From: Hyphomicrobiales bacterium | GTDB lineage: Bacteria; Pseudomonadota; Alphaproteobacteria; Rhizobiales; HXMU1428-3 | DNA length: 32,552 nucleotides | Assembly (NCBI GenBank): GCA_021775425.1 | Contig: JAJFHX010000011.1 | Span: 1 to 32,552 of the forward strand | Direction: 5' to 3' | In this document: piece by piece, positions 1-7,190 of the stretch | How the letters are laid out: every line of letters starts with the position of its first letter | Numbering within the stretch: the first letter of the stretch is position 1 | Notes under the pieces: generated by a model | What the model was told of the DNA's origin: nothing | What the model saw: the letters and a program-made list of their open reading frames with translations, nothing else | Database searches by the model: none | Translations under genes and position numbers: made by a program

Positions 1-126
1 AGCAGAGCCACAAATGCCGTCGGATATAGTGATTCCCTGGATCCCTACATTGTAGGTGGGCACCGAATAATCAAAACCACGGTTAAGATCAGGGTCAGTT
101 CCCTAGAGAAACTTATAGGCCCCGGA
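1..126 (-). ncRNA. ssrS: probable 6S RNA (ssrS), window-edge partial
   Basis: Candidate 6S RNA, which binds the housekeeping RNA polymerase holoenzyme by mimicking an open promoter. Read on the minus strand, the segment folds into one long rod. A closing stem pairs 118-124 with 3-9. An inner stem pairs 87-94 with 35-43 with one bulged base. A terminal hairpin CCTAC/GTAGG lies at 44-56. Between closing and inner stems is a large bubble (95-117 against 10-34), the hallmark of 6S. Two closing pairs are G-U only on the minus strand and would be A-C mismatches on the plus strand, which supports this orientation. 6S genes of proteobacteria usually sit beside zapA; here a short coiled-coil gene lies just upstream. 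The outer stem may continue beyond the window. No covariance model was run, so this rests on structure and context. Confidence 0.55.
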
Positions 127-360
127 AAAACATCACCTAACGAACACCATAGCCCAATGCTTTAGAAAAAGACTGTGAGATAGATTATATGTCAGAAAGC
201 AGCAAAACAAAACAGCAGCCACTCTCATCCCAATATCATTATGAACATATAATAAACGAACAGCACACCACCATCCCTCACTTAATAAGTAAATAAGGGC
301 ACAATATAAAAATTAAAAGAGGCTTATCTGTAAGAGCACAATGCCAAAGACAGCAACGGC

Positions 361-585
361 TTAATCTGCATCAAGCGTTTCAAGTATCATCTCTTCAATT
401 TTGTTCAGCCGTTCCTTCAGCATTTCCTGCTGTCCTAAAAGCTGTGAAACCCGTTCTTCAGAAGATTTAAGTTTTGCTCTCAGGATTTCTTTTTCATCAG
501 ACAAAGTCTTATTTTCGCTATTCAAAGCTCTACCCTCTATATCAAGCATAAATTCTCGAAGCCTCCAAACCGGGAAAACACCCAT
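361..585 (-). CDS. short coiled-coil protein, DUF4164-like
   Basis: A 74-residue protein that is nearly all heptad-patterned helix from about residue 14 onward, with Leu/Ile/Val at regular spacing and many Glu/Lys. The C-terminal pattern (RL..I...I...L) resembles the short DUF4164 proteins that sit beside zapA and the tkt-gap operon in Rhizobiales. It could instead be a relic of the ZapA coiled-coil tail. The called ATG has no clear Shine-Dalgarno; an internal ATG at 549 is preceded by GGAGG at 12-nt spacing and would give 62 residues. The gene points toward the putative 6S RNA. No function can be assigned beyond a likely oligomerising helix. Confidence 0.5.
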   Translation of the reverse strand: MGVFPVWRLREFMLDIEGRALNSENKTLSDEKEILRAKLKSSEERVSQLLGQQEMLKERLNKIEEMILETLDAD

Positions 586-1264
586 ATAATGCGAATGAGC
601 AAATCATCTCTAATGCTCAAACCTCAGCTTCCAGATCGTTATAAACCCTAAAACCTGAAAACTATCAGCACATAACCGATACAAATGCCTGGTTGCATAA
701 CTAACCGGTTGCAACGACCAGAACCCGTAAAAGTGACGAGCCAACAGAAATTCATTAAGGCTGAAATTACGTTTTGCGATTGAGTAATAAATCAGCCCTG
801 GTTTCGTAAAGAACATTGCTGCCCTTTAAAATTAAATGATATATAATATATACATGTTATATAAAATCACTGTGCACATAATAGAATTTTTTTGTTAAAT
901 TTCAACACATAAACTCAAAATAACGATGGTTTCAGCACACATTTTTCATGATGAGTGCTGAATTGTCAGTGTGACTACAAGAATTTAGGCAAAACAACCA
1001 AAGAGCCCCTTCAATTTGCCGTGAAACAAGAGAAAACGGAAAAAGATGTTTGCATTCCGCATTAACATGCGCCAAAAAGAGCCACGCTATTGAACAGACA
1101 ACAGAACATGGCAAATATCTGATGAGCGCCGGGCGCGACGAATTGGACAATTGGCAATATCTGAATATATGGGCAGGTAAGTGGCTTCGGAAACAGAAGA
1201 TGGGTTTCGAGCAAACAACTTACAATCGCCCATCCAATAAGATCAGAATTTTAGGAGAGGACTT
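586..1264. other. intergenic region upstream of gap
   Basis: No convincing gene. It holds an AT-rich block (about 825-905) and, nearer gap, a possible sigma-70 promoter TGGACA (1144-1149), 16-bp spacer, TATATG (1166-1171), about 94 nt before the gap start. A near-repeat, GGCAAATATCTGA and GGCAATATCTGA, occurs at about 1111 and 1153. Open frames here look random in composition. In many Rhizobiales tkt would occupy this position. Confidence 0.4.
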
Positions 1265-2275
1265 ATGGCACTTAAGGTTGCAATTAATGGTTTCGGACGA
1301 ATTGGCAGAAACGTCTTGCGCGCAGCCGCTGAAGCAAACAATCAGGACATCGAATTTGTAGCGATCAATGACCTGACACCAATTGAAACAACCGCCCACC
1401 TGATGCGTTACGACAGTGTCCATGGCCGCTATAATGGTGAGATTAAAATTACTGGCGATACAATTGACATCGGCCGTGGCCCCATCAAGGTGCTGGCGGA
1501 ACGTGACCCGACAAACCTTCGCTGGGGTGACCTTGGCGTTGACCTCGTGATGGAATGTACTGGTATTTTCAGTGCCAAAGAAAAAGCCGTTGTTCACATT
1601 CACGATGGCGGAGCAAAGAAAGTGCTTGTCTCAGCACCATCAGCCGGCGCTGACATGACAGTCGTTTATGGTGTCAACCATGATCAGCTATTGCCAGAAC
1701 ATCAGGTTGTCTCAAACGCATCCTGCACAACCAACTGCCTTGCCCCTGTTGCAAAAGTTCTGAATGAACTTTGCGGCATCAATCAGGGTTTCATGACAAC
1801 GGTTCACGCTTACACATCAGACCAGCGCATCCATGATTTGCCGCATGGTGATATGTACCGCGCCAGAGCCGCAGCTCTTTCAATCATCCCGACGTCAACC
1901 GGCGCTGCCAAAGCCGTTGGCCTTGTTCTTCCGGAACTAGCCGGCAAGCTTGATGGCACAGCCGTTCGTGTGCCAACTCCAAACGTCTCAATGATTGACC
2001 TGAAATTCCTTCCTGGCCGCGAAACTTCAGTTGAAGAAATCAACGCCGCCATGGTCAAGGCTTCAGAAAATGAGCTCAAAGGTGTCCTAAGCGTGGTGAC
2101 AGAACCACTGGTCTCCATCGACTTTAACCACGATCCGGCTTCTTCATCATTCGATCTGGCTCAAACCAAAATCGTTGACGGAAAACTGGCACGCGTTCTC
2201 TCATGGTATGACAACGAATGGGGCTTCTCAAACCGGATGCTCGACACAGCTGCAGCAATGGGCAAATTTATCTAA
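1265..2275 (+). CDS. gap: type I glyceraldehyde-3-phosphate dehydrogenase
   Basis: Catalyses the reversible NAD(P)-dependent phosphorylating oxidation of glyceraldehyde-3-phosphate in glycolysis/gluconeogenesis; cytosolic tetramer. The 336 residues are full length. The Rossmann motif NGFGRIGR is at residues 8-15, the catalytic cysteine is C154 in SNASCTTN, and the assisting histidine is in TTVHAYTSD near 181. A good ribosome site (AGGAGAGG) lies 4 nt before the ATG. In related bacteria gap usually sits in a tkt-gap-pgk-fba cluster; here neither tkt precedes it nor pgk/fba follows, and a hairpin terminator comes directly after. Whether the enzyme prefers NAD or NADP cannot be decided by eye. 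Confidence 0.97.
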   Translation: MALKVAINGFGRIGRNVLRAAAEANNQDIEFVAINDLTPIETTAHLMRYDSVHGRYNGEIKITGDTIDIGRGPIKVLAERDPTNLRWGDLGVDLVMECTGIFSAKEKAVVHIHDGGAKKVLVSAPSAGADMTVVYGVNHDQLLPEHQVVSNASCTTNCLAPVAKVLNELCGINQGFMTTVHAYTSDQRIHDLPHGDMYRARAAALSIIPTSTGAAKAVGLVLPELAGKLDGTAVRVPTPNVSMIDLKFLPGRETSVEEINAAMVKASENELKGVLSVVTEPLVSIDFNHDPASSSFDLAQTKIVDGKLARVLSWYDNEWGFSNRMLDTAAAMGKFI

Positions 2276-2309
2276 GCTCATCGCTACAGAAATAGCAGAT
2301 AGAATAAAT

Positions 2310-2348
2310 ATAATGCCTCTTGGATGGTTTTCGTCTAAGAGGCATTAT
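2310..2348 (+). terminator. hairpin terminator after gap
   Basis: A perfect 12-bp inverted repeat, 2310-2321 against 2337-2348, core AATGCCTCTT/AAGAGGCATT with a 15-nt loop, begins 34 bp after the gap stop. The following sequence is only moderately T-rich (TGTATTC), so it may be a weak intrinsic terminator or an mRNA-stabilising hairpin. It separates gap from the ThiE-like gene. Confidence 0.6.
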
Positions 2349-2427
2349 TGTATTCTGCATACCTTATAATTTATTCCGTCTTCCTATATGAAGAGCAAAG
2401 AGTTTAGCATCTCATAAAAGAGCCGGA

Positions 2428-3114
2428 ATGATAGAGACAGCAAGAAAGAGCCAGTATGAAAGTGCCAGTATGAAAGTGCCAGAAAAATACCCACCAGAGC
2501 TGATCCTGATCATGGATTTATCACTCACAACCAATCCAGTGGATGACCTGAAACAAATCCTGGCCCAATCTGACATTGCAACCATCATCATCAGCAATAA
2601 AACCACTTCCCCGTCTCTCAACAGGGAACTGATCACAACCATTCAGAGCCTGAACATTGCTGTCCTGATTGAAGACAACGTCCCTCTCGCTAATCAACTT
2701 GGCGCAGATGGAATCCACCTCAGCTCAGATGATGAAGATATGTTTGAAGCCGCTCTCAATTCCCTTGATGAAAACAGCATCATCGGCATAACAGCCGGTG
2801 AGTCTCGCCACAAAGCCATGGTCTTTGCAGAAAGCGGTTGTTCATATCTGGCCATAAATTTGGCAAATAATGACGATAATACAATTGAAGAGTTTGAGCG
2901 CCCACCAGAAATTGACTGGTGGGTTCAGTTGTTTGGCACACCATGCGTTGCGTGGAACCTGAAAACGGTTGAAGAAACCGCCGAGGCAATCAATCAGCAG
3001 GCCGACTTTCTCGCCCTTGCGCCCGAGCTTTGGCAAAAAGAAAAACCGGATGAGACATTCATATCAATCCGGCAGTTAATCAGCAATGCAGCTAAAGAAA
3101 CTATATCCGATTGA
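2428..3114 (+). CDS. degenerate thiamine-phosphate-synthase-like (ThiE/TenI) protein
   Basis: A TIM-barrel protein of the ThiE/TenI type by pattern: an NVPLANQLGADGIHL stretch (84-98) matches the family's strand carrying the DGxHL signature, followed by IIGITAGESRHKA, a counterpart of the IIGvS.H segment. The later family features, the K-T loop after the barrel middle and the GGI phosphate loop, are not recognisable (CVAWNLKT stands where GGI is expected). Thiamine-phosphate synthesis is therefore doubtful. A protein of this type sits between the gap/fba genes and a SEL1 gene in other Rhizobiales. The start is uncertain: a 14-bp tandem duplication at 2451-2478 creates an in-frame ATG at 2470 that may be the real start (214 residues). 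It ends overlapping a possible TTG start of the next gene. Confidence 0.75.
   Translation: MIETARKSQYESASMKVPEKYPPELILIMDLSLTTNPVDDLKQILAQSDIATIIISNKTTSPSLNRELITTIQSLNIAVLIEDNVPLANQLGADGIHLSSDDEDMFEAALNSLDENSIIGITAGESRHKAMVFAESGCSYLAINLANNDDNTIEEFERPPEIDWWVQLFGTPCVAWNLKTVEETAEAINQQADFLALAPELWQKEKPDETFISIRQLISNAAKETISD
2451..2482 (+). repeat. 14-bp tandem duplication at the 5' end of the ThiE-like gene
   Basis: CCAGTATGAAAGTG occurs twice head to tail (2451-2464 and 2465-2478), followed by a third partial CCAG. Because 14 is not a multiple of three, the first copy's ATG (2456) opens a 5-codon mini-ORF whose TGA (2471-2473) overlaps the second copy's ATG (2470) as ATGA, the arrangement used for translational coupling. 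Confidence 0.85.
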
Positions 3115-3149
3115 ATACTATTAATTTCTTGAAAGCACCTATCCTAGAG

Positions 3150-4199
3150 ATGAAACAGACCACCAGACAGAAAAATGTTCCGCAAAAACCCGCAATCACA
3201 AGCACGCTCTCAAAATTGTGTGTGCTTGTTTCTGTCGTTTTGTCCCTTACCCTAACTATTGCCCTGTCTCTCAACATAAATCACGCCAGATCAGAAACCA
3301 TCACACTCGCCAAAAAGACTGACAAAGCCACCACTAAAAATACAACTCCTGAACTCACACTTGGCGAACAGGCCTATCAGGCTTTTGAAGAAGGTAAATA
3401 CATCACCGCTCAGAAACTGGCCAAAGAAGCAGCCAAAAATGAAGAAGCCAACGCTTATACCTTGCTTGGCCGAATTTATGCCGCTGGTCTCGGCATCCCG
3501 AAAAATATGAAAACCGCAGCCGAATGGTATCAGAAAGGCGCTGAAAAAGATGAGGTCCATTCACTCGTTGCGTTAGGCGCTCAATACGCGACAGGTAACG
3601 GCGTGAAAAAAAATTCGTTCACAGCGGCGAACCTGTTTGAGCGCGCTGCAAAAATGGGAGAAATTCAGGCCCAGTATAATCTCGCCCTGATCTATACCAA
3701 AGGCGATGGCCGCAAACGTGATCTTTATGCCGCCGCAGAATGGATGAAAAAAGCCGCTGAGGGTGATCTGAATGTCGCGCAATATGGCCTCGGCACACTC
3801 TATGCAACGGGAAGCGGCGTACAAAAAGACATGAAACAAGCCGCATACTGGACAGGCAAAGCCGCAAAAAACGGTCTGAATGAAGCTGAGCTTGAATATG
3901 CCATCATGTTATTCAAAGGGCGCGGCGTAGAAAAAAACCAGAAACAAGCCTTTGAATATTTTAAATCAAGCGCCCTGAAGGGCAACCCGGTCGCCCAGAA
4001 CCGCCTCGCCCGGCTCTATGCCTACGGCATCGCGACAGAACCAAACCCTGTCGAAGCCGCCAAATGGCATATAATCGCCCGCAACGCCGGCATTGCAGAT
4101 ATGAAAATGGACCTCTTCATCGCCAAACTCCCCGAAGATATGAAACAAAAAGCCCAGACCAAAATCGACGAACTCCAGGGCACCAACGGTCTATATTAG
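3150..4199 (+). CDS. SEL1-repeat (tetratricopeptide-like) secreted/anchored protein
   Basis: About 349 residues from the ATG chosen here. An N-terminal hydrophobic segment (LCVLVSVVLSLTLTIALSL) serves as signal peptide or membrane anchor, followed by a Lys/Thr-rich linker and then at least six SEL1 repeats of about 36 residues, with recurring A..G...A...LG..Y..G.GV.KN/D...A..W...AA. SEL1 arrays are helical scaffolds for protein contacts, often in the envelope. An upstream TTG at 3111 overlaps the stop of the ThiE-like gene and would add 13 residues; the ATG is preferred because it places the hydrophobic segment as a normal signal sequence. It is probably cotranscribed with the preceding gene. 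The partner is unknown. Confidence 0.85.
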   Translation: MKQTTRQKNVPQKPAITSTLSKLCVLVSVVLSLTLTIALSLNINHARSETITLAKKTDKATTKNTTPELTLGEQAYQAFEEGKYITAQKLAKEAAKNEEANAYTLLGRIYAAGLGIPKNMKTAAEWYQKGAEKDEVHSLVALGAQYATGNGVKKNSFTAANLFERAAKMGEIQAQYNLALIYTKGDGRKRDLYAAAEWMKKAAEGDLNVAQYGLGTLYATGSGVQKDMKQAAYWTGKAAKNGLNEAELEYAIMLFKGRGVEKNQKQAFEYFKSSALKGNPVAQNRLARLYAYGIATEPNPVEAAKWHIIARNAGIADMKMDLFIAKLPEDMKQKAQTKIDELQGTNGLY

Positions 4200-4446
4200 C
4201 AATCTCTTATTGCCGCATTTATTTCTTAATCAGCCATGCCAATTAACCCATATTCACATTTTCACGCCAACAGCCTCAAATTTCATAAATCCCCACACAA
4301 CCCAGCTTGACGTCCCCGCCCTTTTCAGCATAAGCATAGTGCGGATGTATATGGGCATCTAAAGCAGTTCGAAAATGTGCGGATGTTTTTTTGGTTTTAT
4401 ACTCACAAATGAGATTAAGCCATCACAACCATCCGTAATGTTCAGC
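4200..4446. other. intergenic region before efp, possible promoter
   Basis: No gene is seen. A candidate sigma-70 promoter reads TTGACG (4307-4312), 17-bp spacer, ATAAGC (4330-4335). It would place the three hairpin repeats that follow inside the 5' leader of efp. A short direct repeat TGCGGATGT occurs twice between 4340 and 4390. Confidence 0.35.
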
Positions 4447-4560
4447 GACGGTTGCCATGTAGGCAACTGAAGGAGCACTAAAAAGACGGTTGCCATGTAG
4501 GCAACTGAAGGAGCGCTAAAAAGACGGTTGCCATGTGGGCAACTGAAGGTGCACTTAAAA
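4447..4560 (+). repeat. three tandem 38-bp hairpin-bearing repeats upstream of efp
   Basis: Three head-to-tail units of exactly 38 bp (4447-4484, 4485-4522, 4523-4560). Each begins GACGGTTGCCATGT and contains the inverted repeat GTTGCC/GGCAAC with a 5-nt loop, followed by CTGAAGGAGC or CTGAAGGTGC and an A-rich end. Units 1 and 2 differ at one base; unit 3 carries a few more changes, including ATGTGG instead of ATGTAG in the loop. The block ends 36 bp before the efp ATG. There are no spacers, so it is not a CRISPR array. An extra hairpin (TGCACT/AGTGCA, 4550-4567) overlaps the end of unit 3. Confidence 0.95.
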
Positions 4561-4596
4561 GAGTGCAACCTGAAAAGCCATCAAGAAAGTTATGAA

Positions 4597-5166
4597 ATGA
4601 AAATCAACGGCAACGAAATTCGCCCCGGTAATGTAATTCAGCACAAAGGCCAGCTATGGGCCGCTGTCAAAACACAGGCTGTAAAACCCGGCAAAGGCGG
4701 CGCCTTTAATCAGGTTGAATTAAAAAACCTCATAGAAGGCACCAAATTAAACGAACGTTTCCGCGCCTCTGAAACCGTTGAAAAAATTCGTCTCGAACAA
4801 AAGGACCATCAGTTCCTTTACGCTGAAGGCGACATGATGGTGTTTATGGATTTAGAAACCTATGAACAAATAGAACTCGAGCGTGATTTTATTGGCGATC
4901 GTGCTGTATTCCTGCAGGATAACATGAATGTCGTGCTGGAAAGTTTTGAAGGCAAACAAATTGGTGTCTCCCTCCCGGATCAGGTCGTCCTTGAAGTGGT
5001 AGAAACTGAGCCGGTTGTTAAGGGGCAAACAGCTGCCTCTTCTAACAAACCGTCTATTCTTGATAATGGCCTGCGCATTATGGTCCCTCCCTTCATCAGC
5101 ACAGGTGAGAAAATCGTCGTTGATACCAACGAAATGATCTATCTGCGCCGGGCAGAAGCTGAATAG
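4597..5166 (+). CDS. efp: translation elongation factor P
   Basis: EF-P binds the ribosome between the P and E sites and relieves stalling at polyproline stretches. The 190 residues begin [13 protein letters not shown], the usual alphaproteobacterial start. An open frame extends upstream through a TTG at 4528 inside the hairpin repeats, but that extension is repeat sequence and does not belong to the protein. The modification-loop lysine is K33 in KPGKGGAF, equivalent to the lysylated K34 of E. coli, so EpmA-type modification is expected. The C-terminal domain contains [15 protein letters not shown] and ends with [13 protein letters not shown]. Thirty-six bp separate it from the next gene, suggesting an operon. 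The Shine-Dalgarno is weak (AAGAAAG). Confidence 0.97.
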   Translation: MKINGNEIRPGNVIQHKGQLWAAVKTQAVKPGKGGAFNQVELKNLIEGTKLNERFRASETVEKIRLEQKDHQFLYAEGDMMVFMDLETYEQIELERDFIGDRAVFLQDNMNVVLESFEGKQIGVSLPDQVVLEVVETEPVVKGQTAASSNKPSILDNGLRIMVPPFISTGEKIVVDTNEMIYLRRAEAE

Positions 5167-5202
5167 TTTTTAAAAATTGAAAACCCAATAAAGGATCTAG
5201 CT

Positions 5203-5994
5203 GTGCCAGCTTCTGCTTTAATGAATGTAATGGTTGGGGCGGCTCGCAAAGCCTCTCGCCGACTAATCCGTGACTTTAACGAAGTCGAACAATTGCAGGT
5301 CTCTGTCAAAGGCCCATCAGACTTTGTCTCTCAGGCTGATCTGGCGTGCGAAAAAACCATCCATGAAGAGCTTTCTAAGGCACGCCACGGCTATAGCTTT
5401 CTGATGGAAGAAAGCGGTCTGGTTGAAGGGCCGGACAAAACCCACCGCTGGATCATAGACCCACTGGATGGCACCACAAATTTCCTGCATGGCATCCCGC
5501 TCTTTGCAATTTCAATCGCCCTTGAAAGAGAAGGTGAGCTGGTCGCTGCCCTCATTTACAACCCGGCATTGGATGAATTTTTCACAGCAGAAAAAGGCAA
5601 AGGCGCCTTCCTCAATGACCGCCGCATCCGCATAGCGGCCCGTAAAAACCTTGAAGACACTGTCATCGTCACCGGCATTCCTCACCGGGGAAAACCGGGC
5701 CACAGCCAGTTCATCAAGGAACAATCAACCATGATGCAGCATGTCTCCGGCATTCGCCGCACAGGCTCGGCAGCGCTTGATTTAGCCTGGGTCGCTGCTG
5801 GCAGATTTGATGGCTATTGGGAGCGAAATATTCAGGCGTGGGATATGGCAGCCGGTGTTTTATTGGTTCGCGAAGCTGGCGGTTTTGTCACTGATCTGGA
5901 TGGTGAGGGCAAAATGCTTGATAAAGGCCATATTCTTGCCGCTAATTTACCTATCCATAAATCAATGTTGAACATTCTCACAAATATCGGTTAG
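5203..5994 (+). CDS. suhB: inositol-monophosphatase family protein (SuhB-like)
   Basis: Mg-dependent phosphatase of the inositol monophosphatase superfamily, acting on inositol-phosphate-like substrates; some members also act in rRNA transcription antitermination. All metal-site motifs are present in 263 residues: MEESG (68-72), DPLDGTTNF (86-94) and WDMAAG (213-218). The start is GTG with AAAGGA about 7 nt upstream; the resulting N-terminus (MPASALMNVMV) matches the usual beginning of rhizobial homologues. It directly follows efp, an arrangement I recognise from related genomes. The physiological substrate cannot be inferred from sequence. Confidence 0.93.
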   Translation: MPASALMNVMVGAARKASRRLIRDFNEVEQLQVSVKGPSDFVSQADLACEKTIHEELSKARHGYSFLMEESGLVEGPDKTHRWIIDPLDGTTNFLHGIPLFAISIALEREGELVAALIYNPALDEFFTAEKGKGAFLNDRRIRIAARKNLEDTVIVTGIPHRGKPGHSQFIKEQSTMMQHVSGIRRTGSAALDLAWVAAGRFDGYWERNIQAWDMAAGVLLVREAGGFVTDLDGEGKMLDKGHILAANLPIHKSMLNILTNIG

Positions 5995-6202
5995 ATAAGC
6001 CAGACGGTTATCCTTATTCATCAAATATATATGAGTAATTTGATTTTGGTGTATTTTCCGCTAATGTTGACAGCAGTTGATCAGACAGGGAGCATGCTAA
6101 AGGGAATTTAAACCGGATAGAGATTGTAGATTGTGGTTACACCATTGTAATGACAACAAAGTATTTCTTAAGCGTTTAACTTAGCCCGGTATGTATAAGT
6201 GA

Positions 6203-7189
6203 GTGGCAAAAGTAATGGTAACGGTTTCGAAGCCTGGTGTTTATCTCTGGCGGATGATTGTTTTTCTCTCACTGATTGGCTTTCTCGCAGCCGTTCTCTA
6301 TGGCCAGATCAAAACGGCCTTTATGTCAAATCCCGGCCTGAATGGCATGATCATCGCTGTGCTGTTTATCGGCACACTCTATTCTTTTGGCCAGATTTTA
6401 AGATTATACCCTGAAATCCGCTGGATTAATAATTTCCGTTTTACTGACCCTGGAAAAAATCAGGGCTCAAAAACCCCAATTATGCTGGCCAGCATGGCCA
6501 ATATGCTGCGCAACCAGTCAGGTCCTATTCGTCTTTCAACCAATGTAACCAGCGCCATTCTCGATTCTGTTGGGTCTCGTCTTGATGAAGCACGCGATAC
6601 TTCCCGCTATCTGGTCGGCCTACTGATTTTCCTTGGCCTGCTTGGCACATTCTGGGGCCTGCTTGAAACCATTCAGTCAGTTGGTAAAACCATCAGTTCA
6701 TTAGACACCACCGGCAGTGGCGGCGTTGGCGTTTTCACAGCACTAAAAGAAGGCCTTCAGGCACCATTGCAGGGCATGGGCACAGCGTTTTCGTCTTCTC
6801 TTTTTGGCCTTGCCGGTTCACTCATTCTTGGCTTCCTTGATTTGCAATCAGGCCAGTCTCAAAACCGCTTTTATCATGAGACTGAAGAATGGCTTGCAAG
6901 CATGACAAACGTCACCGCTGAATCTGGCAATGGCAACAGTCAGGACAGCTACGCCAATATGACAGAAATCACCCACGCCCTCTCAAATGTTGCGGAACGA
7001 ATAGAACGCTCAGGCGGTGGCGGCATGGTCAGCCAGAATGGCATGAATATAGCCGACAGCCTCGAGCAATTGATAGGACAGATGCGGGCAGAACAGAAAA
7101 TCGTTCGCCAATGGATGGATGAACAAGCCAACCAGAACGCAGAGATGCGGCACCTGATGGCAGAAATCCTAAAAACCAGAGGACGCTGA
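6203..7189 (+). CDS. MotA/TolQ/ExbB-type proton channel protein, non-flagellar
   Basis: Inner-membrane protein of the MotA/TolQ/ExbB superfamily, 328 residues. Predicted membrane segments lie at about 17-36, 47-66, 136-156 and 193-213. The last two form the channel core, with the family-typical GLLGTFWGLLETI and a Gly/Ser/Ala-rich helix (GTAFSSSLFGLAGSLILG). The C-terminal third is soluble and helical. It pairs with the next gene, an OmpA-type protein, across a single base, so the two probably form an ion-driven stator-like complex tied to peptidoglycan. No flagellar genes are nearby. GTG is taken as the start; no good ribosome site is visible and an ATG four codons later is possible. Confidence 0.85.
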   Translation: MAKVMVTVSKPGVYLWRMIVFLSLIGFLAAVLYGQIKTAFMSNPGLNGMIIAVLFIGTLYSFGQILRLYPEIRWINNFRFTDPGKNQGSKTPIMLASMANMLRNQSGPIRLSTNVTSAILDSVGSRLDEARDTSRYLVGLLIFLGLLGTFWGLLETIQSVGKTISSLDTTGSGGVGVFTALKEGLQAPLQGMGTAFSSSLFGLAGSLILGFLDLQSGQSQNRFYHETEEWLASMTNVTAESGNGNSQDSYANMTEITHALSNVAERIERSGGGGMVSQNGMNIADSLEQLIGQMRAEQKIVRQWMDEQANQNAEMRHLMAEILKTRGR

Positions 7190-7190
7190 T

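Noticed and set aside
610..816. 68-residue minus-strand frame, possible lost zapA
   Set aside because: The sequence shows no ZapA features and an unnatural mix of aromatic residues; no ribosome site.
1050..1361. 103-residue plus-strand frame upstream of and into gap
   Set aside because: It overlaps the secure gap start in another frame, lacks a ribosome site and has random-looking composition.
4447..4560. CRISPR array
   Set aside because: Repeats abut directly with no variable spacers, and no cas genes are near.
4528..4596. N-terminal extension of EF-P
   Set aside because: The extra codons start at a TTG inside a hairpin repeat and encode repeat-derived sequence; the standard EF-P start [13 protein letters not shown] lies downstream.
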